A stretch of DNA of 52,490 nucleotides, taken from positions 1-52,490 of the forward strand of contig WRAV01000012.1 in assembly GCA_009780025.1 (NCBI GenBank). Direction: 5' to 3'. Origin of the DNA: Oscillospiraceae bacterium. Its GTDB lineage: Bacteria > Bacillota > Clostridia > Oscillospirales > Ruminococcaceae. The position numbers and the translations under genes were made by a program. The notes beneath the pieces were generated by a model. The model ran no database searches. It was not told the origin of the DNA and saw nothing but the letters and a program-made list of their open reading frames with translations. Shown one piece after another: positions 18,096-26,610 of the stretch. Every line of letters starts with the position of its first letter. Within the stretch, counting starts at the first letter, position 1.

Positions 18096-19319
18096 TTAAT
18101 CGCCCTCTACAGTTTCGTACACGGCGGCCTCTGTAACATCAATTTCTATCGGCCCCAGCACGCGTATCTCCCCGTAGACAAAGTAATAAAGTGTGCCTCC
18201 CGCCAATAAGATGCGCTGTATGCCGACTTGCTCGTGCTTGCCCTGCTCATTCATGGCGTGGTCGTAGACCGTAATTCCCCCGGTGGTGAGAATGAACACA
18301 CCAATACTGCCCACCTGCATATCTCGCACGGCTTGCTGCGGGGTGGCCCGGCCAAGCTCCTGACCGCTCTCCCCGAAGAGGATAGCGGTCTGCACACGGT
18401 TTTCGGGGTTTTCGCCCAACAGCAGTATCTGACCATCGCCCACCCGTGAAGAGGCCACTGCCCCGCCCACTATATCATGAGAGCCTACAATCCTGCCTGC
18501 ACCCGTGTCTATCACCCGCAGGCCGTGGTCGGTTATCACGGCTATTCTGCCGTAGTTCAGGTATTCCAGCCCCAGGATAAACTCACCGTGGAATTCCATG
18601 CGAACCAGTGGCTCTTCCCGATCAAACACAAACGCCGTAACGGTTGAGTAGAGCTCCCCACCTTGGGTGGCAAAGCTGCCCGCCGCAACCTCATTGCCGC
18701 TTGGACAGAGGGCTACCATCGCCACCAGCTCGGAGGTATTCCGCCTAAACCGCTCACCAAATTGTTCGTTAAAGACTATCAGCTGGCTCCTGAACTGCAT
18801 AGTCGAGCTAACTATGGCGTAGTTGCCGGTACGCCCCAGAGCTGCGGCCCTTATGGGACTGTCGTGCTCACCCTCTAATATCTGCCGATTCTGAAAGTGA
18901 ATGGTAAACGCCTGCCCACCCACCGTGTACGTAAGCATACGGTTGCCCGCGGTTAGCAAAACAGCCCCTTGTCCCACCCGCTGGGCACTGAGCAACTCCC
19001 TGCCATTGCGGCCGTACAGGTGGAGATTGGCGCCGTTTATCACCGCTATATCGCTGCCCAGGGCCCGTACCTGTTCTAGGTTGCCCGCCGGCATCCGCAC
19101 CGGAAAGCCTGGACCACCCAGTCTGCCAAAAAAGTTTTGCGCAAGTGTTGGCAGTTGGTGCTCAACAAGCATAGTGCCCATAGAGCGCGCGGCAAATATA
19201 AGCCCGGCAATCAGCGCAAGAATAATCAGCCGCCGCAAAAAAAGACCCCGCTTGCGCTTGGTTCGAAGCCTATTAAAATCAGTTGCCTGGCCCATGGTTT
19301 TCCCGGTTTGGCGTGCCAT
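18096..19319 (-). CDS. DUF5711-like membrane-anchored beta-propeller protein
   Basis: The 407-residue protein has a basic N terminus (RTKRKRGLFLRR), one transmembrane helix (about residues 34-52) and a long extracellular domain of repeated beta-strand segments typical of a propeller (AVINGANLHLYGRNGREL, RIAVITDHGLRVID, GVFILTTGGITVYD). DUF5711 is the likely family, with unknown function. The start MARQTGK at 19319 is preferred because GGGGG lies a few bases upstream. It is upstream of and coupled with cvpA. Confidence 0.75.
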   Translation of the reverse strand: MARQTGKTMGQATDFNRLRTKRKRGLFLRRLIILALIAGLIFAARSMGTMLVEHQLPTLAQNFFGRLGGPGFPVRMPAGNLEQVRALGSDIAVINGANLHLYGRNGRELLSAQRVGQGAVLLTAGNRMLTYTVGGQAFTIHFQNRQILEGEHDSPIRAAALGRTGNYAIVSSTMQFRSQLIVFNEQFGERFRRNTSELVAMVALCPSGNEVAAGSFATQGGELYSTVTAFVFDREEPLVRMEFHGEFILGLEYLNYGRIAVITDHGLRVIDTGAGRIVGSHDIVGGAVASSRVGDGQILLLGENPENRVQTAILFGESGQELGRATPQQAVRDMQVGSIGVFILTTGGITVYDHAMNEQGKHEQVGIQRILLAGGTLYYFVYGEIRVLGPIEIDVTEAAVYETVEGD

Positions 19320-19350
19320 GATTCCCCCTGTTTGTTTAGCTATACTCATC

Positions 19351-19503
19351 GAACTTCAAAAGAAGTTCACTTTTGAAGCAGCGTGCTAAAGCACGCTGAC
19401 TGGCTCAGTGCGCCGGTCGAACCGTGTATACGTCACCGGCGGCTTCGCCGCACACACTCTTTCGAGTGTGTAAACTTGAAAATCTAAAGAACGATTTTCA
19501 AGT
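19351..19503. repeat. Row of five short hairpins
   Basis: Five inverted repeats follow one another: GAACTTC/GAAGTTC (19351-19368), CAGCGTGCT/AGCACGCTG (19379-19398), GCGGC/GCCGC (19439-19451), ACACACTC/GAGTGTGT (19452-19471) and ACTTGAAAATC/GATTTTCAAGT (19474-19503). The last contains the TGA stop of truA. The row fills the truA to DUF5711 spacer on the minus strand. Confidence 0.75.
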
Positions 19504-20259
19504 TCGGTGACTATAATCGTAAAATACATCGCTCAGGTAAAGTCCGCAGGCCGGGGCGGTCTGGCCTGCCCGGGCCCTGTCTTTGCCGGCTATAATCTCA
19601 GGTATACACCCGGCGGGCAACCTGCCGGAGGCTATGCCCAAGAGTGTACCCACCATTATACGCACCATCTTGTAGAGAAAACCGTCGCCGCGCACAGTAA
19701 AGAGGATAAGCTCATCCTGCCGCTCAACAGAAAAGTGCGTTACCGTTCGCACTGCGTCCCCCGGCTTTCCGCCCTTTGCCTTGAACGCGGAAAAGTCGTG
19801 CCGGCCAAGAAAATCCTGAGCCTGGGCGTGAAGCGCGGTCGCGTCTATAGGGTAAGCCACACGGTGGCAAAGCCCTACCAGAAAAGGGTCGCGCACTCTG
19901 GAATTCAACAGCTTGTATGTGTACTCCTTGCCGGTGGCGCTGTAGCGCGCGTGGAAGTCGGGCGGTACCTCCCGGCATGAAGTTACGGCAATATCGTCGG
20001 GCAGGTGGGCGTTTAGTGCAAGTGGCAAGCCATCGCATGAGACAGTGCTATCGGTTAGGAATGAAAGGCAATACTTACCGGCATGTACCCCCGCGTCTGT
20101 CCGGGAGACACCTTTGACGTCCCCTCGGCTGCCCAATACTCGCTCAAGCGCGTCCTGCAGAACAGTGCAGACGCCGGTGGCGTTTTGCTGCACCTGGTAT
20201 CCCGCGTAGTTTGTCCCCACAAAGCGTATGGTAAGCAGCAGGTTGCGCCCCCCACTCAT
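19498..20259 (-). CDS. truA: tRNA pseudouridine(38-40) synthase TruA
   Basis: TruA isomerises uridines in the anticodon stem-loop. With the start MSGGRNLLLT (ATG overlapping the ecfT stop as ATGA) the protein has 253 residues. It shows VGTNYAGYQVQ, the catalytic Asp55 in SRTDAGVHA and the C-terminal GDGFLYKMVRIMVGTLL. The upstream in-frame ATG would overlap ecfT by 90 bp and is rejected. It is the last gene of the ecf cluster, as in many Firmicutes. Confidence 0.95.
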   Translation of the reverse strand: MSGGRNLLLTIRFVGTNYAGYQVQQNATGVCTVLQDALERVLGSRGDVKGVSRTDAGVHAGKYCLSFLTDSTVSCDGLPLALNAHLPDDIAVTSCREVPPDFHARYSATGKEYTYKLLNSRVRDPFLVGLCHRVAYPIDATALHAQAQDFLGRHDFSAFKAKGGKPGDAVRTVTHFSVERQDELILFTVRGDGFLYKMVRIMVGTLLGIASGRLPAGCIPEIIAGKDRARAGQTAPACGLYLSDVFYDYSHRT

Positions 20260-21089
20260 CGCAGTGTACCCGGTATGCCTAAGGCCGGACCCGATATGTT
20301 GATGGCTACTACCGCAAAGACAAAGGCAATGGTAAAAACGGCAGCCCAAACATCAACGCCAGAAAAAGCCAAAACCCTCAAACGAGTGCGCCCTTCGCCA
20401 CCATGATAGCAGCGGCTCTCCATTGCAAGTGCCAGCTCCTCTGCCCGGCGAAAAGCAGAGACAAACAGCGGAATAAGAATGGGCAACATGGCCCGCATCC
20501 GCTGGAGAATATTACCGGACTCAAGGTCGGCCCCACGAGCCTTTTGCGCCGACATAATTTTGCCTGTCTCCTCAATCAGGGTTGGGATAAAGCGCAAGGT
20601 GATAGTCATAATCATAACGATTTCATGCACCGGGGCCTTTATCTTTTTCAGCGGCGAGAAGAGCGCCTCCAGCCCGTCGGTCAGGGCTATAGGCGAGGTC
20701 GTGTATGTCAGCAGGGCGCTACCGGCAATCAGACAGACTATGCGCAGGCACATGTGCACGGCCAGCCGTATTCCCTCGGCGGTAATAGAGAGCCGCCAGA
20801 ACTCCCATAGTGGCTCACCGCTCACAAAAAATAGGTTGAGTATACCGGTGAAGATGATTATGGGCAGCACCGGCTTTAAGCTCTTCAAAATCAGCCGAAG
20901 AGCAATCCCAGAGGCTGGGTAGGTAATTAGCACAAACACTGCCCCCACCAGCAGCGACAGGAGGTTCTGCGCCAGGAATAGCATAACTATGTAAGCGCCG
21001 GTGACGACTATCTTTGCCCGGGGATCCATCAGGTGTACGGGGGACTGCCCCGGGAAGTGCTGGCCTATGGTAATATCGCTGAGTTTCAT
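20256..21089 (-). CDS. ecfT: ECF transporter transmembrane subunit EcfT
   Basis: EcfT is the membrane scaffold of group II energy-coupling factor transporters and connects exchangeable vitamin-binding S subunits to the two ATPases. The 277-residue protein has about five transmembrane helices and a coupling segment with SAQKARGADLESGN, which carries the conserved Ala-Arg-Gly motif. The start overlaps ecfA2 by 4 bp. No S component is encoded in this window. Confidence 0.94.
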   Translation of the reverse strand: MKLSDITIGQHFPGQSPVHLMDPRAKIVVTGAYIVMLFLAQNLLSLLVGAVFVLITYPASGIALRLILKSLKPVLPIIIFTGILNLFFVSGEPLWEFWRLSITAEGIRLAVHMCLRIVCLIAGSALLTYTTSPIALTDGLEALFSPLKKIKAPVHEIVMIMTITLRFIPTLIEETGKIMSAQKARGADLESGNILQRMRAMLPILIPLFVSAFRRAEELALAMESRCYHGGEGRTRLRVLAFSGVDVWAAVFTIAFVFAVVAINISGPALGIPGTLR

Positions 21090-21955
21090 CGGTTTCTTTC
21101 CTTCTCGCCCAGTGCGGACAGGATTGCGGTTTTCGCGGCACCCACTGTAAATATTTCGGGGCTAACAGGCAGGCCCTCTCGGTGTAAACGGGTGCAGATT
21201 TTGGTTATCTGCGGCGGGCTTAGGCCGAGTTGCTCAAGCTGCTCGGCCCTTGCAAACACTGCCCTGGTGTCATCGTACATAAACACTCGCCCGCGGGCAA
21301 GCACAAGCACTTTGTCGGCCAGTCTGGCTATGTCCTCCATGCTGTGGGAAACCAATAGGACAGTGTTCCCCTGTTGCTGGTGGTACTCCTTTATCTCGCC
21401 GAGGATTCTGTCCCGGCCACGAGGATCAAGCCCGGCGGTGGGTTCGTCCAGGACAAGCACCTCCGGGTTCATGGCAATCACCCCCGCAATCGCCGCCCGG
21501 CGCTTTTGGCCACCGCTGAGCTCGAATGGCGACTTTTGCAGCATATCCTCGGGCAGTTCTACAAACCGTGCGGCCTGGCGCACCCGAACATCGACCTCGT
21601 CCGGGGTGAGGCCCATGTTAGTCGGCCCAAATGCGATGTCTTTGTAGAGCGTCTCTTCGAACAGTTGGTATTCCGGGTACTGGAAGACCAGCCCCACCTT
21701 AAAGCGGAACCGGCGTATCTGTTTTGGGTGCTCCCAAGTATCTTCACCGTCTATCAGCACCCGGCCTGAGGTGGGACGCAGCAGTCCGTTAAAGTGCTGG
21801 ATAAGCGTGCTCTTACCCGAACCAGTGTGGCCGATTACCCCCACAAACGCGCCCTTCTCTATCTCAAGGTCAACGTCGTGTACAGCGGCTTGTTCAAAGG
21901 CGGTACCCTGGGAATAGACGTGGCTTAGGCTCTCTGTTTTGATAATAGCGGGCAT
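21086..21955 (-). CDS. ecfA2: ECF transporter ATPase EcfA2
   Basis: The 289-residue ABC ATPase powers the ECF transporter together with EcfA1. Visible motifs are Walker A GHTGSGKSTL (about 42-51), Q-loop VFQYPEYQLFEET, signature ELSGGQKRR, Walker B EVLVLDEPTAGLDP and the switch His in VSHSME. The ATG directly follows the TAG of the Cse60-like gene, and GGGAGG within that gene serves as its ribosome site. Confidence 0.95.
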   Translation of the reverse strand: MPAIIKTESLSHVYSQGTAFEQAAVHDVDLEIEKGAFVGVIGHTGSGKSTLIQHFNGLLRPTSGRVLIDGEDTWEHPKQIRRFRFKVGLVFQYPEYQLFEETLYKDIAFGPTNMGLTPDEVDVRVRQAARFVELPEDMLQKSPFELSGGQKRRAAIAGVIAMNPEVLVLDEPTAGLDPRGRDRILGEIKEYHQQQGNTVLLVSHSMEDIARLADKVLVLARGRVFMYDDTRAVFARAEQLEQLGLSPPQITKICTRLHREGLPVSPEIFTVGAAKTAILSALGEKERNR

Positions 21956-22132
21956 CTATTCCTCCCAGCGGGTAGCCGCGGTTGATTCGTATATAACCAG
22001 CGCTGTACACTCGCTAGTGGACAGCGCATGCTTGATGTCCACGACCTTGGCCCCACTCTCGGCGAGCCACTGGTTCACCAGCTTCTCCAAACCACCCATT
22101 GTGAATGCCGTGAATCCTTTTACCCTTATCAC
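21956..22132 (-). CDS. Cse60-like small protein
   Basis: This 58-residue gene starts at a GTG that overlaps the TGA of the zinc-ribbon gene (GTGA) and ends directly before ecfA2. The product reads MIRVKGFTAFTMGGLEKLVN and continues with WLAESGAKVVDIKHALS and ALVIYE. The pattern of an N-terminal strand, an LE..VN.W(L) helix, V.DIK and a final A.VIYE strand resembles the short Cse60 sporulation-associated proteins. Function is unknown. Both boundaries overlap neighbours, which strongly supports a real gene. Confidence 0.7.
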   Translation of the reverse strand: MIRVKGFTAFTMGGLEKLVNQWLAESGAKVVDIKHALSTSECTALVIYESTAATRWEE

Positions 22133-22497
22133 AGTTGCTCCTCCTCGTCGTATTCGATGTCCTCGAGCTCTTCCCCGCCCTCGGCCTCGCCCACTTCCAT
22201 AAAGTCGGCCAGCAGCTCCCGAGATTTCTCCAGCGCGGCATAGGGCACATAAAACCCTATGATGTCACCGAAGTGCCCGAATATAGCGTTAAATGCGCTG
22301 CCCTGTGTGCTCTTTTTCATACAGGGGATGCCGTTCTCCCCCAGTACTTCTTCAATACCACCCGACCAGAGCAGCTCTTTGCTCAGCAGGTATACAGGGT
22401 CATTGTCCTTTGGCGGACGCAGCTTTTTGTGCCTGCAATCAGGGCATTTGCCTTCGTCCGGCTCGATAAGTATCATGCAAATTTCGCAGTAAAGCAT
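22129..22497 (-). CDS. Zinc-ribbon protein with DUF2007-like domain
   Basis: The 122-residue protein starts with a zinc ribbon (Cys4, Cys7, Cys18, Cys21). A stretch then resembles the DUF2007 putative signal-transducing domain: LLSKELLWSGGIEEVLGENG and FYVPYAALEKSRELLADF. The tail is very acidic (GEELEDIEYDEEEQL). The ATG at 22497 has GGAGGG eight bases upstream; the longer upstream frame is a spurious extension. It lies between ecfA1 and ecfA2, overlapping the Cse60-like gene. Confidence 0.75.
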   Translation of the reverse strand: MLYCEICMILIEPDEGKCPDCRHKKLRPPKDNDPVYLLSKELLWSGGIEEVLGENGIPCMKKSTQGSAFNAIFGHFGDIIGFYVPYAALEKSRELLADFMEVGEAEGGEELEDIEYDEEEQL

Positions 22498-22618
22498 TTT
22501 GCTTCCCTCCTTAGTCAACCACAGACGTCTTGCGAAGCTTGTGCCAAACCACCCCGCGTCTGCGGACAGCACCACTCCATGGAGGGTACCACAAAGCGGC
22601 TGGGTGGCTGGCCAATAC

Positions 22619-23464
22619 CTATTTAAGAATTTGCAGCAGCGCGTGCACGCATGCGTCTTCGTCAATTATCTCACCAGGCAAGTTGACCCCGGCGCACCGC
22701 AGCTCGTAGCAGAGTTTGGCAGCCTGCGGAACATCCAGCCCCGCGCCGGTCAACAGCTGGGTGTGAGAGAAGACCTCCCCCGGCGGTGCGTCCAACAGGA
22801 CTTTGCCGGCATCCATCACCACCACTCGTTCGGCCCGTGCGGCCTCGTCCATGTAGTGGGTGATAAGTACGACGCTCACCCCGTGGTTTTTGTTAAGCGC
22901 CTCCAGGGTTAACATAACCTCACGGCGGCCCCGCGGGTCGAGCATAGCGGTGGGCTCGTCCAACACGATGCAGTCCGGGCGCATGGCAATTATCCCGGCA
23001 ATTGCCACCCGCTGCTTCTGCCCACCGGACAGCCGATGGGGTGGGTGGGTAGCGTACTCGGTCATTTCGACCGCCGCAAGGGCGTCGTCCACCCGGCGGC
23101 GAATTTCGCCGGTGGGCAACCCTAGGTTTTCCAGGGCAAAGGCTACGTCCTCTTCAACCACTGTAGCAACAATCTGGTTATCAGGGTTTTGGAAGACCAT
23201 CCCTACCCGGCGGCGCACCTCAAGCAGCTTGTCCTGCTGTTGGGTGTCGATGCCGTCTACAAAAACCTCGCCTTTGGTAGGAATCAGAATCGCGTTAAGC
23301 AGCTTGGCAAAGGTGGACTTCCCCGAGCCGTTGTGCCCAAGCACCGCCACAAACTCTCCTCGGCCTATTTCCAAGTTTATGCCATCAAGCACTGTGGCTC
23401 CCGGCGTCTGGCCTTCCTGCGCCGGGTAGTGGAAGCTGACGTTACGGCAGCTTATCAGTTTCAA
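22619..23464 (-). CDS. ecfA1: ECF transporter ATPase EcfA1
   Basis: The 281-residue ABC ATPase is the first gene of the ecf cluster. It has Walker A GHNGSGKSTF (about 42-51), Q-loop VFQNPDNQIVATVVEED, signature RLSGGQKQR, Walker B CIVLDEPTAMLDP and the switch His in LITHYMDE. The Q-loop NPDNQ is typical of EcfA1. The start is TTG with GGAGG seven bases upstream. Confidence 0.95.
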   Translation of the reverse strand: MKLISCRNVSFHYPAQEGQTPGATVLDGINLEIGRGEFVAVLGHNGSGKSTFAKLLNAILIPTKGEVFVDGIDTQQQDKLLEVRRRVGMVFQNPDNQIVATVVEEDVAFALENLGLPTGEIRRRVDDALAAVEMTEYATHPPHRLSGGQKQRVAIAGIIAMRPDCIVLDEPTAMLDPRGRREVMLTLEALNKNHGVSVVLITHYMDEAARAERVVVMDAGKVLLDAPPGEVFSHTQLLTGAGLDVPQAAKLCYELRCAGVNLPGEIIDEDACVHALLQILK

Positions 23465-23502
23465 TTCTCATCCTCCGTATATTATAGTTAGGAATTATTA
23501 GG

Positions 23503-24228
23503 TTATCGCCTAAAAGAGTATGTAATGGCTTTTTGGGGGCAAGCGTCAACACATTCACCACACAGTATACACTCGGCGTTTCTCATCTCTCCATACTCAA
23601 CCATTTCTTTTACGCTAAGGCTCATGGCACATTTGCGCGTACATATATTGCAGCCATTGCAGTTTTCCTTGGTAGCTTCTAGACGCAACCTGGGCAACTT
23701 TAGCCACTGAGATACTTTTGTTCCTATAATCATAAACGGAGCCATCCAACACACACAATGACACCACGTGCGACCACCCAGCGTAAAAGCTAAAATGAGG
23801 ATGCTCAAAACAACGCCATAATAAATAAAATAACTGTATATCGGCCCCAGAAACAGACCTCTTTCAACCATATATTGGGGGATTATCTCCATGCTGCCTG
23901 CACGGATAAAAAGTACAGTTATCAAAGTAACCCACGGAACCCAAATGAACCACTTGATAAGGTTGCGCTTTCCGACCTTTGTCCTTTTACCACTTACCAG
24001 CGCTAGGCACTCCCCCAATCCGCCACCTGGGCATAGCCAACCGCAAAACGCTCTGCCCATGAAAAGAGATAAAGCGAATTGAAGTGTGAACAGAATGAAG
24101 CTGCCCGTAACAATACCAGCTAATGCCCCCCATACAATTGTCCAAGGGGATAACCAATGTTGGATTATGGGAAAAAGCAAAAAGGCCACAATGATAATTG
24201 ATTTTCTAAGTCGTTGCCTACTGTTCAT
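23503..24228 (-). CDS. Membrane 4Fe-4S ferredoxin-type protein, NapH-like
   Basis: The 241-residue protein has four transmembrane helices with the cysteine motif FCGWLCPGG after the second and a second cysteine pair (TWCHCVCW). Two C-terminal 4Fe-4S clusters follow: CNGCNICTRKC and CILCGECVDACP. This is the NapH/CcoG-like layout, suggesting electron transfer at the membrane; the partner is not in the window. Its start overlaps the preceding methyltransferase gene by 11 bp. Confidence 0.85.
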   Translation of the reverse strand: MNSRQRLRKSIIIVAFLLFPIIQHWLSPWTIVWGALAGIVTGSFILFTLQFALSLFMGRAFCGWLCPGGGLGECLALVSGKRTKVGKRNLIKWFIWVPWVTLITVLFIRAGSMEIIPQYMVERGLFLGPIYSYFIYYGVVLSILILAFTLGGRTWCHCVCWMAPFMIIGTKVSQWLKLPRLRLEATKENCNGCNICTRKCAMSLSVKEMVEYGEMRNAECILCGECVDACPQKAITYSFRR

Positions 24229-25123
24229 TTTGGAGTCCCTTAATATTTTCTTCTGTGCTTTTAGTCACCCACAACGCCGAACCACCGCACGGCAGCACCC
24301 CACCTGTGGCGCTAACCGACAAACCCAGCTCGTAGCAGAGCACCTGCCCCCCCAACCTAGGTACAATAAGCGCGTCGAGCATATACTTCATCACCCAGGG
24401 GCTGAGCCCGGCGGTATAGCTGTTTAACAAAAAGAAGCGCGAACCCTTGTCCAGCAGGGCGGTAGCCTCTTTTAGCAGATCGTAGATACAGTCTTCGAGC
24501 TTCCAGACCTCGCCGCCCGGGCCGCGACCATAGGAGGGCGGGTCCATAATTACCCCACCGTAGCTGCGCCCCCTGCGGATTTCACGGGCAACGAACTTTT
24601 GGCAGTCATCAACTATCCAGCGGATAGGGTGCTGCTCAAGCCCGCTTAGCTGTGCGTTCTGCCGCGCCCATGTAACCATCCCTTTAGAGGCGTCCACATG
24701 ACAGACTTTTGCCCCTGCAGCCGCGCAGGCAAGTGTCGCGCCACCCGTGTACGCAAAAAGATTGAGCACCTCAAAGTCGCTCGCACAACCGCCAAGCAAC
24801 TCGTCTAATACATCCCAGTTGGCAGCCTGTTCCGGGAAAAGCCCTGTGTGCTTAAAACCGGTGGGCCGCACCGCAAACTTCAGCTGCCGGTAGGAAATTT
24901 CCCACTGTTCGGGCAGGGGGCGGGCGATCTCCCAGTTGCCACCTCCGCTGGCCGAGCGGTGGTATATCGCGTGTACACGCTCCCAGTCCGCGCTTATCCT
25001 TGGCTGATTCCAAACGACTTGTGGGTCCGGCCTGGCGAGCAGAATCTTACCCCAGCGCTCGAGCTTTTGGCCCCCAGTCGCATCCAGTATCTCAAAATCC
25101 TTCCAGCATTTTGCAACTTTCAT
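24218..25123 (-). CDS. SAM-dependent methyltransferase, RlmI-like
   Basis: The 301-residue protein looks like the COG1092 class I RNA methyltransferases. The GxG-like loop is in VLNLFAYTGGATLACAAAG (about 120-138), and VIMDPPSYGRGPGG carries the DPPS catalytic motif. An N-terminal PUA domain, as in RlmI, is not evident. The start overlaps the 3' end of glmM by 32 bp. Substrate is unknown, probably 23S rRNA cytosine by family. Confidence 0.82.
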   Translation of the reverse strand: MKVAKCWKDFEILDATGGQKLERWGKILLARPDPQVVWNQPRISADWERVHAIYHRSASGGGNWEIARPLPEQWEISYRQLKFAVRPTGFKHTGLFPEQAANWDVLDELLGGCASDFEVLNLFAYTGGATLACAAAGAKVCHVDASKGMVTWARQNAQLSGLEQHPIRWIVDDCQKFVAREIRRGRSYGGVIMDPPSYGRGPGGEVWKLEDCIYDLLKEATALLDKGSRFFLLNSYTAGLSPWVMKYMLDALIVPRLGGQVLCYELGLSVSATGGVLPCGGSALWVTKSTEENIKGLQNEQ

Positions 25124-26471
25124 TGTGTGAGAGCCTTTCCTTTAGCTGTTCTGTCACGCTTTGGCAGAGGGATGTTATCTCGGCTTTGTCGCTGCCCTCT
25201 ATCATCACCCGGATAAGCGGCTCAGTACCAGAGGGCCGCACGAGGATTCTGCCCTCGCTGCCCAGGGCCGCCTTCGCGTCCTCTATAATCTGCTTGGCCC
25301 CGGCGTCTACATCCAGCGCCGACTTCATTACGGCGTCCGCCTGCATGTTTATCATAACTTGTGGGAAAACCTTCATCTGCCCGGCCAGCTCACTGAGCTT
25401 CTTGCCGCTCTTTTTGAGGATGCTCAGCAGTGTGAGTGCGGTCAACTGCCCGTCCCCGGTGGCTATGTGGTCGGAGAGTATAACGTGGCCGCTCTGCTCA
25501 CCGCCCAGATTGTAACCGAACCTCAGCATCTCTTCGAGAACGTAGCGGTCACCCACTTTGGTTGTCACCAGATTAAAACCGTTCTCCCGTGCAAATTTTT
25601 GCATACCCAGGTTGCTCATAACGGTCGCTACAATGGTGTCGTGCTTGAGGATACCACGCTCGCGCATATCCTGAGCAAATATGCAGAGCAACTGGTCTCC
25701 GGTGACAAGGGCACCGGTTTCGTCCACGGCCAGGCAACGGTCGGCGTCACCATCAAAGGCAATACCGGCGTCGTACCCGCCCTGGCGAACAATGTCCATC
25801 AACCCGGACATGTGGGTAGAACCGCACTCCCGGTTGATATTCACCCCGTTGGGTTTGTCGTGGATGATGTGGGCGTTTGCTCCCAGGTGAGCGAAAATCT
25901 CCCCCGCAGTGAACACTGCGCTGCCGTTTGAACAGTCAACAGCCACCCGTAGCCCCGAAAGATTCCCAGCAGCCTGAGTAAGCCTCTCTATATAGCCGTC
26001 GGCGAGGTTCTCCACATGCTTGATCCGGCCCAGCTCCCAGCCCCATCGGATTGTGTAGGGCTTGGCTTTGTCCAGCACTATTCGCTCAATCTCAAACTCG
26101 TCCGCATCCGAGAGTTTTTGCCCACCCGGACCGAATATTTTTATCCCGTTAAACTCGTACGAGTTGTGGGAAGCACTGAGCATAACTCCAGCGTCGGCGT
26201 GCCCGCCCTCAACCAGATACGAGACTGCCGGAGTAGGCAGCACCCCCGCAAGTAGAGCGTCCGCACCCACCGAGGTTATACCGGCAGCCAACGCGGCCCT
26301 GAGCATATCAGAAGAGATGCGGGTGTCTTGCCCTATCAAAATAACCGGCTTGCGCGCGATTTGCTCCGCCACCACCATAGCCGCCGCCCGGCCCACGTTC
26401 ATGGCCAGCTTGCAGCTAAGCTCAGTGTTGGCTATCCCGCGCACACCGTCTGTACCAAAAATTCTGCCCAT
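25092..26471 (-). CDS. glmM: Phosphoglucosamine mutase
   Basis: GlmM converts glucosamine-6-phosphate to glucosamine-1-phosphate for UDP-GlcNAc and peptidoglycan synthesis. The 459-residue protein has the N-terminal FGTDGVRG, the phosphorylated Ser101 in LSASHNSYEFNG, the metal loop FDGDADRC and the C-terminal RPSGTEPLIRVMIEG. Serine follows the ASHN motif where proline is usual. The ATG at 26471 with a G-rich site is preferred to an upstream frame start inside a repeat element. Confidence 0.95.
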   Translation of the reverse strand: MGRIFGTDGVRGIANTELSCKLAMNVGRAAAMVVAEQIARKPVILIGQDTRISSDMLRAALAAGITSVGADALLAGVLPTPAVSYLVEGGHADAGVMLSASHNSYEFNGIKIFGPGGQKLSDADEFEIERIVLDKAKPYTIRWGWELGRIKHVENLADGYIERLTQAAGNLSGLRVAVDCSNGSAVFTAGEIFAHLGANAHIIHDKPNGVNINRECGSTHMSGLMDIVRQGGYDAGIAFDGDADRCLAVDETGALVTGDQLLCIFAQDMRERGILKHDTIVATVMSNLGMQKFARENGFNLVTTKVGDRYVLEEMLRFGYNLGGEQSGHVILSDHIATGDGQLTALTLLSILKKSGKKLSELAGQMKVFPQVMINMQADAVMKSALDVDAGAKQIIEDAKAALGSEGRILVRPSGTEPLIRVMIEGSDKAEITSLCQSVTEQLKERLSHNESCKMLEGF

Positions 26472-26490
26472 AATCTGCGCCCCCCCTTTG

Positions 26491-26579
26491 TGTAGGGGCG
26501 AACTGTGTTCGCCCGCAATCATTTGAAAACCCAGGGCGACGCGACCTTTGCGACTTCAGTTGCACAATTCGCCCCTACA
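26491..26579. mobile_element. 89-bp MITE-like element with 12-bp terminal inverted repeats
   Basis: TGTAGGGGCGAA (26491-26502) and TTCGCCCCTACA (26568-26579) are perfect inverted ends. The left end also forms its own hairpin with GTTCGCCC. The edge is the same GTAGGG/CCCTAC seen in the short palindromes elsewhere. It lies between ruvB and glmM, about 20 bp upstream of the glmM start. No transposase is nearby. Confidence 0.6.
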
Positions 26580-26610
26580 TTACATATGCCACATAAAGTT
26601 GGCCGTATTC

